Below, piece after piece: positions 7,175-17,772 of a DNA stretch of 28,495 nt. Every line of letters starts with the position of its first letter. The stretch's first letter is position 1. Source of the DNA: Pseudoneurospora amorphoporcata (lineage: Eukaryota > Ascomycota > Sordariomycetes > Sordariales > Sordariaceae); NCBI GenBank assembly GCA_033297205.1, contig MU859357.1:1-28495 (forward strand), written 5' to 3'. The notes below the pieces were generated by a model. The model saw only the letters and a program-made list of their open reading frames with translations. It was not told where the DNA came from and did no database searches. A program made the position numbers and the translations under genes.

Positions 7175-9218
7175 GCCAATGTAACTCCACCATCATCAAG
7201 TCCCACTCTTGCTTTTGTGTTTGTGCTGATGAAGTATTATGAGATGATGACTTGGCCATTGAATTTTTGCTCAAGGTTGATGACTGCTTGAATGAACATG
7301 CCCGATTTGACATTGTTGACCATTTTCCCTCAACTCACTTCTTGGGTTTGTTGGGTAAAGCGACTATACGCAATATCCGAACTGCGAGACAACCTTGCTA
7401 AGGTATCTATCACAGCAGTCGACCGCCGTTGTGACCCGACGCTGGCCAGGTATCACCATCACAGGCAACCGCCAGACCGGAGGAATGTTGCATCCGATTC
7501 TTGGGTTCGTGGGCACAAGAAGTGTGTTGATTGTGCTAAACTAGGAAGACAAGAAAAGAAAAGAAAATGTGGAGGGCTAAATACATAGTGGTGCGGGCTG
7601 GTGGGCCCACATGACAATGTCAGTGAACGGAGGTGGGACAGACCCCACCACAACACCGATGCATGTAACCACCACAGCCAATCCCAATCCAAGGCGTTGG
7701 AAAGAGGAGAGAAGGTCGAAGGTTGAAGGTTTCTTGGGATGGAATATTTGATGAGGACGGGAATGCAACATTGTAGTCGAGGATGCCAAGTCCCCTCGGG
7801 CCTTTCGTGTGGGATAACGCTGGTGGCTTGGAGTTCAAGTCGGGTTGCGGGGAGGTGACGATGTCATCATGGAGACCATCAGCTTCCTTTTTGGGCGAGT
7901 TTGAAGGCTGAATGGCCAATGAAATGGCGGATAGGATTTGAGTATAACGCAGTCAAGAAAGACTGGAGTGATGAAGAACACGACATCTCACTCAACCATC
8001 TGCCTCGTGAACTCGCACAGGTTTCTCTTGTGGTGGCACAAGGTAAATTGGCTGCTGCCGTCGAAAGTGCGAATCCGGATCAGCGACATCAAGGAACCGC
8101 AGCCTGTTGAATGGAGGAAGATTCCGAAGTTCTGCCTAGCCCACCAAACCATGAAGGTGGTGACCGGGATGGCACAAGCCACTTGTTTGTGCCCCACTAC
8201 GAACGAACGGCAAATGGAGCTCGATCGAAGCCTCAATAGCTTATTTTTGGTTCGAGGAGATTAGGTCAACGGGATACCTACATCTTAACGAGAGGATCTC
8301 TTCAGTGGGCATTCCATTACTCGAGCGGTTTAGTAATCCCAACACAGAACTGAAGGATCACGGAAGGAGCGCTTTAAAGTTTGGAGTTCTTGCCCGGTTC
8401 GCGGAATGACGGGAAGCGGCAAGTCGATCCTATTCTCCACATATTTCCCCCTCCCCGCACCAGACCTGCAACTGGAAGCGGTCGCGCATGCATTCGATGA
8501 CCTCAATGCAAACCTAACTCTCCCCATCCCGCCATCCGTCAATTCTTTGTTCACCCAATGCTGACCGGATCTCTGCTTTCGTATTTCTTCGTTACTTTTT
8601 GCCAACCTCCTGACTAATATCGCAAGCCTGATCGGCCCTTTTTCCAACATCTGCTCTCCTTGGCACTGGAAATGTCTGTTGCCCACGGCTCAATCGCCAA
8701 TCGCCGACGCTCTCGTTGACCGGATCAAGATTGTCGCGACCTTTTCTCTTCCCCGCAAGCATGGAATCAAGATCATGGCTCACCCATTGCGACTCTGCGA
8801 TGCCCGCTCCAACATGGCAACCCAACCCTCCGGACCAGTGACGACGGTCAAGAACATGGACCAGGGAAGACCACAGACACCGGACACCGCATCTACCCCT
8901 TGTTGATCCAGGTTCGGTGTACTGCGTACAACTCGACCGCATGTCTGAGACCCATCCAACCATCCACCCGTCATCCACAGCATCATGGACAACAGAACGA
9001 CCGCGGATTGCCAGGGGTCAAAGTTGTCGATCCGTCCCTATATATCGGCCTTGTCCCGCACGACTCGTACACGGGCTGTGTCCAGACTGTTCCATCACAC
9101 AAAGGACCTTTTCGAATCAAGTGTCAGTGTTTGTGACTGGTAAGAGCGGCAAAAACACACAAGAGAAAAGGGTCAAAGCTCTAGCTCCTCCAAAGTCCAC
9201 ACCATACAACATCGCGCC
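7175..9218. other. Long gene-poor region including the GH3 promoter
   Basis: About 2 kb with only short overlapping frames in several phases and no family-like sequence. I see no gene. The right part is the upstream region and 5' untranslated leader of the GH3 beta-glucosidase, with a TATA-like CTATATATC at about 9039-9047, roughly 175 bases before its ATG. I scanned 8200-9218 by eye for the CGG-N11-CCG pattern of CLR-1/CLR-2-type zinc-cluster factors and found none. Confidence 0.5.
9039..9047 (+). promoter_or_regulatory. TATA-like element upstream of GH3 gene
   Basis: CTATATATC lies about 175 bases before the ATG of the beta-glucosidase gene. If used, it would leave a leader of roughly 140 bases. 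Sequence match only. Confidence 0.35.
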
Positions 9219-12200
9219 ATGAAGTTCGCCATTCCGCTTGCCTTGCTGGCGAGCGGCAATCTCGCCCTGGCTGCGCCCGAGCCTGTCCAACCTCCCCATC
9301 ACCAGGTGAGCAACGTTCGCTACGAAGAGATATACCATGCGCTCCTTCCCGTCCCATTCTTCCCGATTTCTTTGACCAGATCTTCCTCGATCCTGTTTCC
9401 AGCTTGCTGGATCATCATAGCACAGCACCACGGCATCTCATACTAGTAGATCTACACGTTCCATTTATCCAGATTGACCGTTTAACCTCAAACCTTGTGT
9501 GATCGGCCCAAACAGTCACTGCCAGACATGCATCTCAGACACGCCGCCCCATGGCTGTCGATACAAACAGTCTTGGGGGCCTCACTTCCTTTTGCTGACA
9601 TAGACCCGTCAACACAGCTCCACAAGAGGGCGCTTGCCTACTCGGAACCCCATTATCCATCACCATGGATGGACTCCAAGGCCATCGGCTGGGAAGATGC
9701 CTACGAAAAGGCAAAGGCCTTTGTCTCTCAGTTGACCCTGCTCGAAAAGGTCAACCTGACAACCGGTATCGGGTACGTAACCCACCAAGCGCATCCATTA
9801 CTGTATGCGCCGTCTGCGATACTAACAGATGGGTACACAGCTGGGCCGCTGAGCAATGCGTAGGCCAGACCGGCGCCATTCCTCGACTCGGCTTGAAGAG
9901 TATGTGCATGCAAGATGCCCCCTTAGCCATCCGTGGCACCGATTATAACTCGGTCTTCCCCGCCGGAGTGACAACCGCCGCTACGTTTGATCGAGGTCTC
10001 ATGTACAGACGTGGATATGCTTTGGGCCAAGAAGCCAAGGGAAAGGGAGTCACGGTTCTACTTGGACCTGTTGCCGGTCCCCTCGGCCGTGCCCCTGAAG
10101 GCGGCCGTAACTGGGAAGGCTTCTCTCCCGACCCTGTCCTCACCGGTATCGCCATGGCCGAGACGGTCAGGGGAATACAGGACGCTGGTGTCGTCGCTTG
10201 CGCCAAGCACTTTGTCGGCAACGAGCAAGAACACTTTAGACAGGTTGGGGAGGCACAGAACTACGGCTACAACATCTCCGAGACCCTATCATCCAACATT
10301 GATGACAAGACCATGCACGAGCTGTACCTCTGGCCTTTTGTTGATGCCATCAGGGCTGGGGTAGGCTCCGTCATGTGCGTCTACACCCAGGCCAACAACT
10401 CGTACGGCTGCCAGAACTCGAAACTCCTCAACAACCTCCTCAAGCAGGAGAACGGATTCCAGGGCTTCGTCATGAGCGATTGGCAAGCCCAGCACACTGG
10501 TGTCGCGAGCGCTGCTGCCGGTCTCGACATGAGCATGCCCGGAGACACCGAGTTCAACACCGGGCGCAGCTACTGGGGAACCAACCTCACCCTTGCCGTC
10601 CTCAATGGAACGCTCCCACAGTGGCGCATTGACGACATGGCCATGCGCATCATGGCTTCTTTCTTCAAGGTCGGTCAAACTGTTGAAGACCAAGAGCCCA
10701 TCAACTTCTCCTTCTGGACCCTCGACACGTATGGCCCGCTGCACTGGGCCGCCGGCAAGGACCACCAGCAAATCAACTGGCATGTCGACGTTCAGGGTGA
10801 CCACGGTAGCCTTATTAGGGAGATCGCGGCTCGCGGAACAGTGCTGTTGAAGAACACCGGTTCCCTTCCCCTAGACAAGCCCAAGTTCGTGGCTGTCATT
10901 GGCGAGGACGCTGGGCCAAACCCCTTTGGGCCGAACGCATGCTCCGACCGTGGATGCAACAATGGTACCCTGGGTATTGGCTGGGGTTCTGGCACCGGTA
11001 ACTTCCCTTATCTTGTGACGCCTGACCAAGCCCTGCAGGCCCGCGCTGTTCAGGATGGATCTCGCTACGAGAGTATTTTGAGGAACCATGCCCCGAAGGA
11101 GATCAAGGCTCTGGTTTCCCAGCAGGACGCTACGGCCATTGTTTTTGTCAACGCCAATGCGGGTGAAGGTTACATCAACGTTGAGGGCAATGAGGGCGAC
11201 CGCCTGAACCTCACCCTCTGGAAGGAGGGCGACGCGCTGGTCAAGAACGTTTCGAGCTGGTGTAACAACACCATTGTCGTCATCCACTCGCCCGGTCCTG
11301 TCTTGCTCACGGAATGGTATGACAACCCCAACATCACCGCCGTCCTCTGGGCCGGCATGCCTGGTCAGGAGAGCGGCAACTCCATCACCGATGTCTTGTA
11401 CGGAAGAGTCAACCCATCCGGCCGCTCTCCCTTCACCTGGGGCGCCACGCGCGAAAGCTACGGCACCGACGTTCTCTATGAGCCGAACAACGGGAACGAA
11501 GCTCCTCAGGTAGACTACACTGAGGGTGTCTTCATCGATTACCGCCACTTTGACAAGGCCGATGCCCCTGTCCTTTACGAGTTCGGCTACGGATTGAGCT
11601 ATACCACGTTTGAGTACAGCAACTTGAAGATCGAGAAGCACCAAGTCGGCGAGTACACCCCCACCGCGGGGCAGACGGAACAAGCGCCCACGTTTGGTAA
11701 CTTTTCTGAAAACGTGGAAGACTACGTATTCCCTTCGGAAGAGTTCCCCTACGTCTACCAGTTCATCTACCCCTACCTTAACAGCACCGACATGTCTGCT
11801 TCCAGCGACGATGCCCACTACGGCCAGACCGCCGAGGAGTTCCTGCCACCCAAGGCCAACGATGGATCGGCGCAGCCTTTGCTTCGCTCATCCGGCCACC
11901 ATTACCCCGGTGGAAACCCTGCCCTGTATGATATCATGTACACCGTCACGGCGGATATCACCAACACGGGCAAACTGGCGGGTGATGAAGTACCGCAGTT
12001 GTACGTGAATCTCGGAGGGCCGGAGGATCCCAAGGTGGTGTTGAGAGGGTTTGACAGACTTAGGGTTGAGCCAGGCGAGAAGGTGCAGTTCAGGGCGGTG
12101 CTGACGAGGAGAGACGTGAGCTCTTGGGATACTGAGAAGCAGGATTGGATAATCACTGAGGACTCGAAAAAGGTCTACGTTGGGCCAAGCTCAAGGAAGC

Positions 12201-12226
12201 TGGAGCTTGAAGAGGTTCTTCCCTGA
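9219..12226 (+). CDS. gh3-3: Secreted GH3 beta-glucosidase
   Basis: Exons 9219-9305, 9618-9772 and 9841-12226 give 875 residues. Introns are 9306-9617 (312 bases, phase 0, GTGAGC donor, GCTGAC branch, ACACAG acceptor) and 9773-9840 (68 bases, ACTAAC branch). The enzyme releases glucose from cellobiose and short cello-oligosaccharides outside the cell. The signal peptide is MKFAIPLALLASGNLALA. A Lys-Arg pair (HKR before ALAYSEPHYPSPW) is a likely kexin site. GH3 domain 1 carries the nucleophile Asp294 in VMSDW, and domain 2 the acid/base Glu523 in GEGYI. Their spacing of 229 equals that of Asp280/Glu509 in Aspergillus aculeatus BGL1, as I recall it. KHF and NEQEHFRQ substrate motifs are present. 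A C-terminal fibronectin III-like domain starts near TADITNTGKLAGDEV. Several N-glycosylation sequons are visible. The symbol rests on remembered synteny with N. crassa. The family is certain; the first acceptor is less so. Confidence 0.93.
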
Positions 12227-13082
12227 ATGGGGAGATGGATGGAGGTATTGAATAATATCTGTGAGAGAATACCATAATCTCGTCCTCGTCTTTGCACACG
12301 GCAATCAACCGTTGCTGTTATTCTCGCGAGTTTCATTATTAGCCGTTCCGCTTGTTTCTTCTGTCAGCCACCTGCCTCCATGCCTGCTCCTAATGATTCT
12401 CTTCCAGTTATACGAGGTAGGCAGCCCTATTTCGACTACTATTGTCTGATGATCACTTGATACAAGTGACCGATGTTGACTTCCACATAGCTTGCACTCC
12501 GACGTCAACGCGATATGCTCCTTCCAACCCCGCCATTTGCTGTTTTGAACCATCCAACCGCCGGGCGCCGAGGCCCACGCTGAGTCGATTGCTTCCATCG
12601 CACCTTCCAGTCTTTGCACTTTGGAAGACAGGTGGAGTCAGTCGTTTGCTTCCATGTCTGTTCCTGACGCTCCTTCCTCCTCCGCCATCAGGTACTCGTT
12701 ATCGGACAATACGGCCCATTCTTCGGACCCGAAATTACACGCCAAAATCCGCTCGAGGCTACTGCAAGATGCGTTTGTCACTTCCCTCTCAAGTCCCGCT
12801 CAGGCTTCCAATTCCCCGTCCCTCATTTCCTCGGACCAATGAATCCCTCCTCCTATTTTTCTCCCACGCTTCTTCCTTTCCAACCTTCGTTCCCAATTTC
12901 CATAAGAGAGCAAGGTCACCATCAGTCTCCCTTCCTCCGCCTGTCTCTCTTTCAACGCTCGTTGCTCCTACGCTCGTTATCTCCACGTTCGTTACCCACC
13001 AGCCGGTCGTGAACGGCGTCCACTCGTTCTTTTCTTTCATTCCGAGATCAACACCCGTCAAGACTCAAGCCCCATCATCACG
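12227..13082. other. Intergenic region and leader of the secreted PAN-like gene
   Basis: The forward frame 12442-13110 (222 codons) is rich in Ser, Pro, Arg and Thr and comes from a pyrimidine-rich strand. It resembles no protein and ends inside the next gene's signal peptide in another phase, so I treat it as non-coding. The CT-rich stretch from about 12840 to 13080 fits a long 5' leader of the next gene. Confidence 0.55.
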
Positions 13083-14556
13083 ATGCGCTTCCATCTTCTT
13101 GCGGGCTTAATTGCCTTTGGCAGCGGCCTCGGAGTCCACGCCGCTGGTCTTGCTGTTGCTGCGGTTCAACCCCCTGTTGCTGGTAAGTAATCCCCAAGTC
13201 CTGACTCCCTTGATGGCGTCCGTGAATACCTGTGTGACTGCGTGCGCCTCGTACGCATCTTTTGCCTCGCCGGGAGTCCAGTTTACACTTTCTCCAGTTC
13301 TGGGTCTATTCCCATGGCCAGTAATGACCGCCTGCTAACCACTTCCACTTCCAGTCACAGCCCTTCCTTCCGATGCCCGTCCCACTGACACCGGTCCTCT
13401 CAACCCGACTATTGTCACTGTCAGCGACACCCAGAGTGGCAGCACCCTCACCATTCCCTGGCCCATTTCCCCCATTCCTTCCAGCTCCATATCGGTCGTT
13501 ACCGTCTCTCCCTCGGCCTCGGCCATCCCCGTTTCCTGCCCTCGCGACAATAACACCTTCTGGACCGACCATGCCACGAAGAATGTGTACCAAGTCGAAT
13601 GTGGTATTGACTACTATGACTTAGCGGCCAACTGGAACTTCAACGAGGGCATGAGGCACAGTTGGGAGGAGTGCGCGAAGTGGTGTGCCGAGTATGACTA
13701 TTGTCTGGCCTTCAGCTACATCGCAGGCATCCCGTTGAAGCCAAACTGCTGGTTGAAGAACAGCCTGAGGGGGCAGACGATCAACTGGAATAGTTGGGCT
13801 GGAAAGTTGGTTAAGGGTGGTGCTGGCATTGCTGCCCCTGGACATGGTGATGGTGGCAGCAGTGCGGCTGCCAATACTGTTGCCGGTCTTGTGAAGGAGA
13901 CAACTACATTCCTGGCGGTTGCGGTTGATACAACTACCCTCCTTGTGAAGGGAACCGCGGTTACAACTGCTGTCACTACTGTTGTCACGACCGAGTTGGT
14001 GAAGCCCGTTGCCCCTGTCCCTGCTACCACACTCAGCATTGCACGGACAAGCTCCGCACTCCCAAATCCCACCGCCATTGCGGTCAGCTGCAATAACGCA
14101 ACTTGGTGGGCAGACGAAAGGGCTTCCTGGCGTGCCATTGAGTACTTCTGCCAGGGTGGTCACGACGGAACTTTCGGCGGTCATGCTTCTGACAAGATGA
14201 TGCATGGGGAGTACTCCATTGCTTCTGCCTACTGGCCCTACAACGGCACCACAGTCATCACCAGCGTCGTTTCCAAGGCAGGCTGCACCGTGACACTTGA
14301 CAAGAATCTGTGCATGCAGAGATTCAGGGCGCCCATGTATGGGTGTGATCCGGATGTCCAGTATGAGAGACGTGGTGGATCGGTTTCTGATGGCTGCTCC
14401 GACTGGACTATCCACATGCAGTCATGGCCGAGTGTTGGGCTTTGCCAGGATCAGGACAAGGGAGGTGCCGGTCTGTGCGCGACTTGGAGCACTGGTTATT
14501 CTTCGGATGCTGCCGCTGCTGATGGCTTGAGGATTGACTGGTTTCCTCGTGGCTAG
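13083..14556 (+). CDS. Secreted PAN/apple-like protein of unknown function
   Basis: Exon 1 is 13083-13182 and exon 2 is 13355-14556. The intron 13183-13354 has a GTAAGT donor, a GCTAAC branch and a TTCCAG acceptor in phase 1. The product has 433 residues. The signal peptide is MRFHLLAGLIAFGSGLGVHA. A Ser/Thr/Pro stretch follows, then a Cys-rich domain starting at CPRDNNTFW, with YQVECGIDYY, WEECAKWCAEYDYCLAFSY and NCWLKN. This is the pattern of fungal PAN/apple-type domains that bind protein or carbohydrate. A Thr/Val linker (about residues 190-240) leads to a second Cys-containing module, starting CNNATWWADERASW and ending GLRIDWFPRG, which I do not recognise. No catalytic motif or GPI signal is evident. 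It follows the GH3 gene on the same strand. I recall the equivalent N. crassa neighbour being induced on cellulose, which would suggest a role at the plant wall; that is inference. Confidence 0.8.
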
Positions 14557-15345
14557 AGTTGGAAAGGGGGACTGCGGAAGACACAAGAGCGTTTTGCGGT
14601 GGCACCATCATAGAGCATGCTCTGCTCTTCCCTTGCAGAGTTTGCTTGCATACCTACCTACCTGACGACTCCGTGTAGCCCTCCAAGAAGCAGAGAAAGT
14701 CCGTCCAATACTACGAGATGTAAAGATTGGGACTCGTAGCCGGAGTCACCCTAATGTGGAGGAAAGTGTTTGGCAATTTTGGCATTTGGTCACCGTTTGT
14801 ACCTACACTACTCCGATTTTGGAGTGAACAATGGAACAACTTATACATCCGAGGTCAAGAAAGTTCCTGTCTTCATGTTGTCCAGGCGTAAGTTGCAGTT
14901 TCTTAATCCTGCTCTTCCATCGCCCTGTATGTCAAGTGTTTCTTCTGTCTGTGACTGCGCAAGTTCACCAAAGCTTCCTGTTTACCATCGCCCCTGGGGT
15001 TGAGTCGCTAATACCTGCCTTGTTGTCTATTCTTTCGTTGCCTGGTCAAGAAAGTCCAATCAAGGGCCGAGCACAAGGACGGAAATTGCCTCACGAAGCG
15101 CGCTTCGTCTCGCGCACCAGATACCTGTATAAATGGTTCCCAGTCATTCTCCTAACTCTTTTCCTTCTCGCATCTACTCAAACACAACTTCTCGGCTACA
15201 ACTTGGATCAGTTTGTCCCCATTTCCCAGCTTTCTTTCTCGGCGTACGCCGTATATTGTTCTCGCTTGACTCCAAGTTTAACAGCAACAACACCATTGAC
15301 AGCCCATCATACCATTTCTCGACCTCTCATTAGGTACCAATCAAC
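14557..15345. other. Intergenic region and promoter of the MDR gene
   Basis: No gene seen. A short motif GGTCAAGAAAGT-like sequence appears near 14854 and again near 15046. A perfect 16-base palindrome and a TATA box in the right half are listed separately. The forward frame 14831-15580 overlaps the MDR start in another phase and is not protein-like. Confidence 0.5.
15093..15133 (+). promoter_or_regulatory. Perfect 16-bp palindrome followed by TATA box
   Basis: ACGAAGCGCGCTTCGT (15093-15108) is a perfect palindrome. TATAAA lies at 15128-15133, about 213 bases before the MDR ATG. A symmetric site just upstream of a TATA box is typical of a dimeric transcription factor site. The factor is unknown. 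Confidence 0.45.
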
Positions 15346-17203
15346 ATGGACTCCTCGCCTTCTGCCCCCACTAATCTCCCGCTCACCCAACGGAACCAAT
15401 TTATCTCTCGCCTTCTGGCCGTCCAGTCCTGTCCAAGCGGTCCTCCTTACACATCCAGTCTGCAGATCTCGCGCGACCATCAGTACCCCATCCCAGGGCC
15501 CAATGAAGTCTGCATCCGGAGCCGCGCTGTGGGCCTCAACCATATTGACTGGAAGAATTTGGAGCATGAGATTATGGTAAAGCAATGGCCCGAAATCCTG
15601 GGGTTTGAAGTCGCGGGTGTTGTTGAGATGGTAGGAATGGATGTGAAGGATAGCGAACTGAGAGTCGGTCTGGCGGTGCTTGGGCTCAGTGGGCCGGTCG
15701 GCATGAGGGGTGGGCCTCCTGGAAAGGGGGGACCTGAGGGACCAGGAGGACCGGGTGATAAAACTAGTGATGTGGAGAAGAGTGCGGGCAAAGGAGGGGA
15801 TAAAGAGAGTTTGATTGAAGGCGCGAAGGAACTAGTCGAGAAGGCAGTCGAAAAACATGAAGAACAAGGGATGTGGGTTGGAAGAGCTGGTGGGTTCCAG
15901 GATGTGACGTGCGTGCACAAGAGTATGGTAACCAGGAAGCCGGCAAACTGGAATTTTGCGTGGGCAGCCGGTGCCCCGTGAGTTTTGTCCTGCTCCCTAT
16001 TGATGTCACAATAAAGTGCTAATGAGATACAGACTGGTCTATATCACGGCTTGCTCGGCGATTGTCTGCGGGTTAGGTATCCAACTACCCTTCTTGGCGA
16101 ACAACACCAAGCCGTCCTTGGACAGTACCACATCGCTCTTGCATCTTGAGTCCCTCAACATCAACGACGACTTTAAGAGAACCAGCGCCGTAAACAAGCT
16201 CCGCGTCAAGTCTGTCCTTGTCCTAGGCGGTTCATCAGGAGTTGGCGGTGCAGCCATTCAGCTCTTGCGCTTGGCACTCGGGCCCAAGGCTGTCATTATC
16301 ACAATCACCAATAACAAAAACTACTACCGCGAGCTCCGTGACCGCGGAGCCACTGCCCATCTAAGTGGTCAATATGAAGGTCTTGTTGAGAAGGTCCGGT
16401 TTCTCACGGGCGGAAAGGGAGTGGATGCCATTGTCGATTGCATTTCTGGGGCTGCTTGCCTTGAGCTCCCTCCCATTCCTCAATCCCCTACCCCATCGGC
16501 GGATTACGATGTCGAACTGAAAAAGGAGAATGTTCCCACAGACGACAAGGCCAAGGAGAACAGCAGTCCTAAGACACAGCAGATCAAGGACGAACATACC
16601 GCTGACACAGACAACATCACTATCAAGGAGGAGCCTGGTATAGACACGACCGCTATCATCAAGGAGGAGCCTGATACAGACAAGACCGCTATCATCAAGG
16701 ATGAGCCTGACACAGACAACATCACTATTAAGGAGGAGCCTGACACAGACGTGGAGGTACTCGGCTCCATAAAGAAGGAGCCTGACACTGACGAGGTTAT
16801 TATCAAGGAGGAGCCTGACACAGACAAGATAAGCATCAAGAAGGAGCCAGGATTAGACGAGGCGGCAATCGAAGATATCCCAGAGTTCCAGCCGGTGACC
16901 TTTTGGGACGTCTTCCGCAAAGATGGACCCAAGCTGTACGCTGAAGTGGCTACGGGTCGGAAAGTCAATGTCCCTACCGACAGGGGCATCCAGGCGAAGC
17001 TGGTTTTCTCCAAAATGATCTTGAGCACACCTGGTGGTGAGCGCGCGCTTAAAGCGCTACCTGCCCTGGTTGAGGCAGGAAAGTTTGTGTTTCCGCACCC
17101 GGGAGGAGTCAAGGTTGTGGGCAAGGGGCTAGAAAGCATCGCGACGGGGTTGGCGGAGTTGAGAGAGGGTAGCGGTGGTGTGAAGTTTGTTGTTGAGGTG
17201 TAG
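15346..17203 (+). CDS. MDR family quinone-oxidoreductase-like protein with two low-complexity insertions
   Basis: Exons 15346-15977 and 16033-17203, joined across a 55-base intron (GTGAGT donor, GCTAAT branch, ATACAG acceptor), give 600 residues. Normal family length is about 320-380. The N-terminal half is a GroES-like fold (GPNEVCIRSRAVGLNHIDWK, then WPEILGFEVAGVV). The nucleotide-binding half has VLVLGGSSGVGGAAIQLLRL, the glycine-rich NADP(H) loop of zinc-independent MDR reductases, followed by GGKGVDAIVDCISG. Two insertions interrupt this. Near residues 110-190 there is a Gly/Pro collagen-like then Lys/Glu helical segment. Near residues 335-450 there is a Lys/Glu/Asp segment with eight IKxE motifs. 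The fold resumes at FQPVTFWDVF and ends in a family-typical tail (GGVKVVGKG... KFVVEV). No catalytic zinc ligands are obvious. The likely activity is NADPH-dependent reduction of an enone or quinone. The substrate is unknown. Confidence 0.82.
16583..16849 (+). repeat. In-frame coding repeat, eight IKxE(P) units
   Basis: Degenerate units of about 30-39 bases encode IKDE, IKEEP, IKEEP, IKDEP, IKEEP, IKKEP, IKEEP and IKKEP. They are separated by Thr/Asp-rich spacers such as DTDNIT, DTDKTAI and DTDEVI. All units are in frame in the MDR gene. The DNA copies differ at several positions, so this is an aged minisatellite. Confidence 0.9.
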
Positions 17204-17601
17204 ATTGTACCTGGAATTATTGTGAGATGGGGCGTGGAAGTGTATTTTCTCTCGTGTTGCATGCTTAGTTCGTGGTTCTGCTGGTTCAGTTACCTTCTAT
17301 TCTGGTTTCCCAATGGCTTGGTGCCATGGTGGTGGACATGGTTTTGTGCTAGGTCATCGCGGTATGTATCGCAATCTTGTTTCCTCTAGCATTGCTTACA
17401 GCTTGACTTTGCTTTTCAACATAGATGGCTCAGAGACTCGGAGGCATGTTTATATACAGAGATTGAATGCGATTGCGGTTTGTGTCAACCTGAGGACCAA
17501 AGTGATTTTGCCGTGAAGCGTGGCCGACATCTGGGATGTGGCGCTCCAGGGGGTGGCTGGTGCTGTGTGGCGCGCTGCACAAGACGTCAATCCGGCGCTA
17601 A
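17204..17601. other. Intergenic / 3' flank of the MDR gene
   Basis: No convincing gene. The forward frame 17313-17516 (67 codons) has no family-like content. Confidence 0.5.
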
Positions 17602-17772
17602 TCAAACAGGCGTGGAGAGAAAGTGACGCTCAAGGCACATGGTGGGCCGATTGATATCGAGGGCATTGCAGTTGCGGCTATGAATGACAAGTTGCAGCTG
17701 CAGAAGGTGGAAGTGTTCTTTGATCCCATGATGATGATGTTCAGGCAGATGGAAAAGAAGGTTACAGTCTAG
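17602..17772 (+). pseudogene. Possible C-terminal fragment of a small SnoaL-like protein
   Basis: After an in-frame TAA at 17599-17601, a 56-codon open frame runs to TAG at 17770-17772. It reads GEKVTLKAHGGPIDIEGIAVAAMNDK, broken here as GEKVTLKAHG and PIDIEGIAVA, then LQKVEVFFDPMMMMFRQM. The alternation of strands and the final VxVFFDP..MFRQM resemble the end of small cone-shaped (SnoaL/NTF2-like) fungal proteins. There is no ATG at a sensible place and no obvious upstream exon, so it may be a last exon whose partners I cannot find, or a remnant. The minus-strand frame across the same bases is its shadow. Confidence 0.35.

Noticed and set aside
7938..8264. 108-codon forward frame, with an overlapping 69-codon frame
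   Set aside because: Several overlapping phases are equally open and none looks like protein; no promoter or splice context.
8200..9218. Search for CGG-N11-CCG cellulase regulator sites in the GH3 promoter
   Set aside because: I checked each CGG by eye and found no correctly spaced CCG. A matrix scan could still find degenerate sites.
10871..11818. 315-codon open frame on the minus strand
   Set aside because: It is exactly antisense to the GH3 exon. High G+C and codon bias of the true gene leave the opposite strand open; no family-like sequence.
12442..13110. 222-codon forward frame before the PAN-like gene
   Set aside because: Composition is that of a pyrimidine-rich leader (Ser/Pro/Arg/Thr), and it ends inside the signal peptide of the next gene in another phase.
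13621..14415. 264-codon minus-strand frame
   Set aside because: Antisense to the secreted PAN-like gene; no coherent motif.
16504..17262. 252-codon minus-strand frame rich in VSGSS repeats
   Set aside because: Antisense copy of the IKEEPDTD repeat region of the MDR gene; the repeat explains the open frame.
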